Of a stretch of 7,095 nucleotides of DNA, positions 5,522 to 7,095 are shown piece by piece. The notes beneath the pieces are model-generated. The model saw only the letters and a list, made by a program, of their open reading frames with translations. It searched no databases and was not told where the DNA came from. The DNA is from Eggerthellaceae bacterium UBA3686. Its GTDB lineage: Bacteria > Actinomycetota > Coriobacteriia > Coriobacteriales > Eggerthellaceae. The stretch is from the NCBI GenBank assembly GCA_002371495.1, contig DFIX01000003.1, positions 1 to 7,095 on the forward strand, in the 5' to 3' direction. Position numbers and translations under genes: made by a program. The first letter of the stretch is position 1, and every line of letters begins with the position of its first letter.

Positions 5522-6095
5522 GTCTTATTACGATGACATATACGAGCACGCTGTGGACAACTACTACCTGATCTCGACGCGCGACGCAATGCGGAAGGGC
5601 GTGCCGAGCGTCGAGCTTGCCAAGCTAGCTCACAGGGGCAAGCTCGAGCACGTCTCCCACGGACTTTACCGGCTCGCCCGCTACGTTCCGCACCAGAACG
5701 ACCCGTACGCGATATCCGTCGCGCGCGTCGGGGAAGGCGCCTACCTATACGGTGAGTCGGTGATAGCGATGCTGGACCTCGCGCCGACGAATCCAGCCCG
5801 CATCTACGTGGCCACCCCCCGGAGGTACCGGGGCGAGAAGCCGGATGGTCTCGTGGTCGTCGTCAGGGATAGGGGAGCCGACACGACCGCCTACGAGGGC
5901 GTTCCTTCCCAGGAAATCGGCGCGGCGATAATATCGTGCTTGGGCAAGCTGATGACAGAGCGTCTTCGCGAGGCGGCAGACAGAGCCCGCGAGGAAGGCT
6001 ATTTGACCCGCAAAAGATACGAAGAGACGCTGGGGGCGATAGAGCATTATGAAGGGCAGAGCGAGTCGGGGTCAGAAGATGTAGCGTTTAGGTGA
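5520..6095 (+). CDS. AbiEi-family (type IV) antitoxin-like transcriptional regulator
   Basis: A 191-residue protein resembling the AbiEi antitoxin family. Residues 14-57 form the winged-helix domain typical of the group (YYLISTRDAMRKGVPS, then GKLEHVSHGLYRL). A second domain begins with YLYGESVIAMLDLAP (75-89) and continues with RIYVATPRRYRG (94-105). The C-terminus (about 150-191) is charged, probably helical, and may be shortened. Family members repress their own operon and counteract the AbiEii nucleotidyltransferase. Here no AbiEii follows; the next gene encodes a DUF3800 protein. ATG 5520 is chosen over an upstream in-frame ATG at 5478 because the intervening bases are the promoter and palindrome. 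The gene uses seven AGA/AGG arginine codons, unlike the reductase genes, which suggests transfer. A function as repressor is likely; a function as antitoxin is inferred. Confidence 0.75.
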   Translation: MSYYDDIYEHAVDNYYLISTRDAMRKGVPSVELAKLAHRGKLEHVSHGLYRLARYVPHQNDPYAISVARVGEGAYLYGESVIAMLDLAPTNPARIYVATPRRYRGEKPDGLVVVVRDRGADTTAYEGVPSQEIGAAIISCLGKLMTERLREAADRAREEGYLTRKRYEETLGAIEHYEGQSESGSEDVAFR

Positions 6096-6110
6096 CAACT
6101 CCTGATGACC

Positions 6111-6139
6111 TTCCAATATAAAGTAGTATATGGTATAAA
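6111..6139 (+). promoter_or_regulatory. Promoter of small RNA copy B and probably of the DUF3800 gene
   Basis: TTCCAA (6111-6116) and TATAAA (6134-6139) are 17 nt apart, and TGG (6131-6133) makes the -10 extended. The predicted start is G6146, the first base of the conserved RNA, as in copy A. No other promoter-like sequence separates the RNA from the DUF3800 start, so this promoter, or read-through from the gene upstream, must supply both. Confidence 0.55.
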
Positions 6140-6145
6140 AAAGTT

Positions 6146-6204
6146 GGTGGCTCGATAGGGCTACCTCCAAGCGCCGGGGGCTGTCCCCCGGCAACTTTTT
6201 TATT
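6146..6204 (+). ncRNA. Structured small RNA element, copy B, leader of the DUF3800 gene
   Basis: This is the intact copy. Stem 1 is GGTGGC (6146-6151) with GCTACC (6160-6165) around an 8-nt loop. The linker TCCAAGC leads to stem 2, GCCGGGGG (6173-6180) with CCCCCGGC (6185-6192), a perfect 8-bp stem with a CTGT loop, followed by AAC and six T. In a longer transcript an additional 12-bp outer stem can form between ATAAAAAAGTTG (6135-6146) and CAACTTTTTTAT (6192-6203), closing the whole element. It lies 13 nt before the DUF3800 start. It could work as a free RNA of about 56-59 nt, as a cis leader that terminates or permits transcription, or both. Identity with copy A is 42 of 47 positions, plus one inserted base in A. 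Confidence 0.65.
6173..6201 (+). terminator. Intrinsic terminator forming the 3' end of small RNA copy B
   Basis: The perfect 8-bp GC stem GCCGGGGG/CCCCCGGC (6173-6192) is followed after AAC by six T (6196-6201). The flanking A-run at 6137-6142 makes the structure able to terminate on the opposite strand too. It sits between the promoter and the DUF3800 start, so expression of that gene requires read-through. Confidence 0.65.
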
Positions 6205-6212
6205 AGGGGGTG
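6205..6212 (+). promoter_or_regulatory. Shine-Dalgarno deciding the DUF3800 start
   Basis: AGGGGGTG differs from the ideal AGGAGGTG at one base. It lies at suitable distance (7 nt after the G-run) from GTG 6218, and too close for the TTG at 6215. It begins immediately after the terminator tail, so it could be affected by folding of the upstream RNA. Confidence 0.6.
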
Positions 6213-6217
6213 TTTTG

Positions 6218-6892
6218 GTGCGCGAGATATCCGTTTTCGCGGATGAGAGTGGCGACAAAACGGAGAAGACGAGATATTTCCTACTGACGCTTGTCTTTCA
6301 CGACCAAGCAGCCAGCATTGCCGAGCAGGTCGCCATCTACGAAAGATCCCTCGCGACCGCCGACCTGCCGAACATCCCGTTTCATTCAGAGCCGCTCCTC
6401 AACGGCCATGGCGACTACAGGTACTTGGAGCCGGAACAACGAAAGAAGCTCCTGTCGGGATTTGCTGCGCTCGTGCGCTATCTACCAGTCGAGTACGTGA
6501 CGTTCGTGTACAAGCGCCGAGAATTCACAGGCCCCGAAAAGCTCGCCGAGAGGATGAAGAGGGACATCGCGGATTTTCTTAGGGAGCACCTCGGCTACTT
6601 CCAGGAATTCGATCATGTAAAGGTCTATTACGACAACGCTCAGGCAATAGTGAAGAGCGCCCTTTACAATGCAGTGTACGATGTCCTGGCGAAGCAGGCT
6701 GTCGTGAGGAGGCGCACGACGATGACCGAGTACCGCCTGTCTCAAGTGGCGGATTTCCTGTGCACCATCGAGCTTGCTGCCGTGAAGTACGATGCCAAAG
6801 AGGACGGCGGCACCTACGACAAGTTCTTCGGCGGCGTCGGCACGTTCAAGAAGAACTGGCTGAAGCAGGCCAGGCGCAAGCGCATGAAGTAG
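6218..6892 (+). CDS. DUF3800 domain protein, putative nuclease-like effector
   Basis: A 224-residue protein with the layout of the DUF3800 family. It has an N-terminal strand ending in the acidic DESGD motif (9-13), FHSEPLLNGHGDY (55-67), a central YYDNAQ (137-142) and SQVADFLC (175-182). The spaced acidic residues D9, E10, D13, D139 and D179 look like a metal-binding set, and an RNase H-like nuclease fold is often suggested; activity is not established. The C-terminus is strongly basic (KQARRKRMK), which would suit nucleic-acid binding. There is no signal peptide or membrane segment. The start is GTG 6218 by its Shine-Dalgarno. Nine arginine codons are AGA/AGG, against none in dmsABC. It lies directly behind small RNA copy B and downstream of the AbiEi-like gene, in the position where AbiEi systems usually carry their toxin. 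Role as toxin or defence effector is inferred. Confidence 0.72.
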   Translation: MREISVFADESGDKTEKTRYFLLTLVFHDQAASIAEQVAIYERSLATADLPNIPFHSEPLLNGHGDYRYLEPEQRKKLLSGFAALVRYLPVEYVTFVYKRREFTGPEKLAERMKRDIADFLREHLGYFQEFDHVKVYYDNAQAIVKSALYNAVYDVLAKQAVVRRRTTMTEYRLSQVADFLCTIELAAVKYDAKEDGGTYDKFFGGVGTFKKNWLKQARRKRMK

Positions 6893-6932
6893 AGGTGGGC
6901 CGCGAATCGGGGTCTGCCGAACCTCAAAACCC

Positions 6933-6952
6933 GGTGCAAATTTGGTGCAAAT
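6933..6952. repeat. Short direct repeat after the DUF3800 gene
   Basis: GGTGCAAAT occurs twice, at 6933-6941 and 6944-6952, with an 11-bp period, one helical turn. Such spaced repeats suit a protein-binding site or the core of an integration site. No tRNA gene or integrase is visible here, so the role is unknown. It lies 41 nt after the stop codon, at the probable right border of the module. Confidence 0.4.
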
Positions 6953-6965
6953 CGTTTCGCTGCAA

Positions 6966-6985
6966 GCCGCTTTTTGCGGTGTTTT
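6966..6985 (+). terminator. Weak possible terminator of the DUF3800 gene
   Basis: GCCGC (6966-6970) can pair with GCGGT (6976-6980) around five T, with one G-U pair, followed by GTTTT. The stem is short and the T-tract is only four bases, so this is a marginal call. It is the only terminator-like structure after the gene. Confidence 0.25.
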
Positions 6986-7095
6986 GCGATTGCGCCGCCA
7001 ACATTAGAAACAGCCATTGAGCAGGTGTTTCATTACATTTTGTATTTTCCCACTACAGCTTCGGGGCCATCTGACACGGAAGAGGCCACAAGTTC
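6986..7095. other. Gene-free right end
   Basis: I find no gene or RNA I can support here. The middle (about 7017-7050) is AT-rich. It holds TTGAGC (7017-7022) and TGTATT (7041-7046) at 18-nt spacing, a poor promoter candidate that could serve a gene beyond the window. Confidence 0.3.

Noticed and set aside
5366..6192. Repeats as a CRISPR array or a ToxIN-type tandem repeat antitoxin
   Set aside because: There are only two units, 780 bp apart with a gene between them, no spacers or cas genes, and the DUF3800 protein is not a ToxN homologue.
6933..6952. tRNA 3' end as an attachment site
   Set aside because: No tRNA cloverleaf can be drawn around the repeat.
5145..7095. Insertion sequence or transposon carrying the module
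   Set aside because: No transposase, integrase or matching terminal inverted repeats are visible in the window. Acquisition is supported only by codon use and border composition.

Overview
The window looks like a chromosomal segment of a GC-rich anaerobic actinobacterium, most likely of the class Coriobacteriia (Eggerthella/Slackia/Adlercreutzia relatives). This is inferred from high GC, strong third-position G/C bias, and a Tat-exported DMSO-reductase-type operon beside a one-component regulator, an arrangement that is frequent in that group. No marker gene here settles the taxonomy. All recognised genes are on the + strand.

Layout. 1-381: a hairpin, then what looks like the broken 3' part of an unknown gene, whose reading frame switches at a run of seven G. 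479-938: a promoter and an HxlR-family regulator with an unusual cysteine cluster. 939-1091: a regulatory gap with overlapping inverted repeats and an inverted repeat that covers the Shine-Dalgarno sequence of the next gene. 1092-4989: a dmsABC-type operon comprising a molybdopterin catalytic subunit with a Tat signal, a four-cluster iron-sulfur electron-transfer subunit and an eight-helix membrane anchor that keeps the quinol-linked histidine. Together they should carry electrons from menaquinol to an S- or N-oxide-type acceptor outside the membrane. The operon is closed by two hairpins, the second a convincing terminator near 5104-5135.

5331-6892 is the most interesting part: a compact module that I infer was acquired horizontally. 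It holds two copies (5366-5413 and 6146-6192; 42 of 47 positions identical plus one inserted base) of a small structured RNA element. Each copy sits exactly 6 nt downstream of a TATAAA -10 box, which lies 17 nt from a -35-like hexamer, and each ends in a GC hairpin followed by T-rich sequence. Copy A precedes an AbiEi-type antitoxin/repressor gene. That gene appears to be transcribed leaderless from an extended -10 embedded in a 38-bp palindrome ending on its start codon. Copy B lies directly in front of a DUF3800 gene (an acidic-residue protein, putative nuclease-like), so transcription must read through copy B's terminator to reach it. No AbiEii nucleotidyltransferase toxin is present; the DUF3800 protein takes its place. 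The two module genes use 16 AGA/AGG arginine codons, while hxlR and dmsABC use none that I could find.

I propose that the module is a small-RNA-linked toxin-antitoxin or defence cassette: AbiEi-like repressor, DUF3800 effector and two homologous small RNAs. Members of the DUF3800 family are known to associate with conserved RNA motifs. The combination with an AbiEi-type protein, and the transcription logic, are my inference. The last 200 bases hold a short direct repeat, a weak hairpin and no gene I can support.
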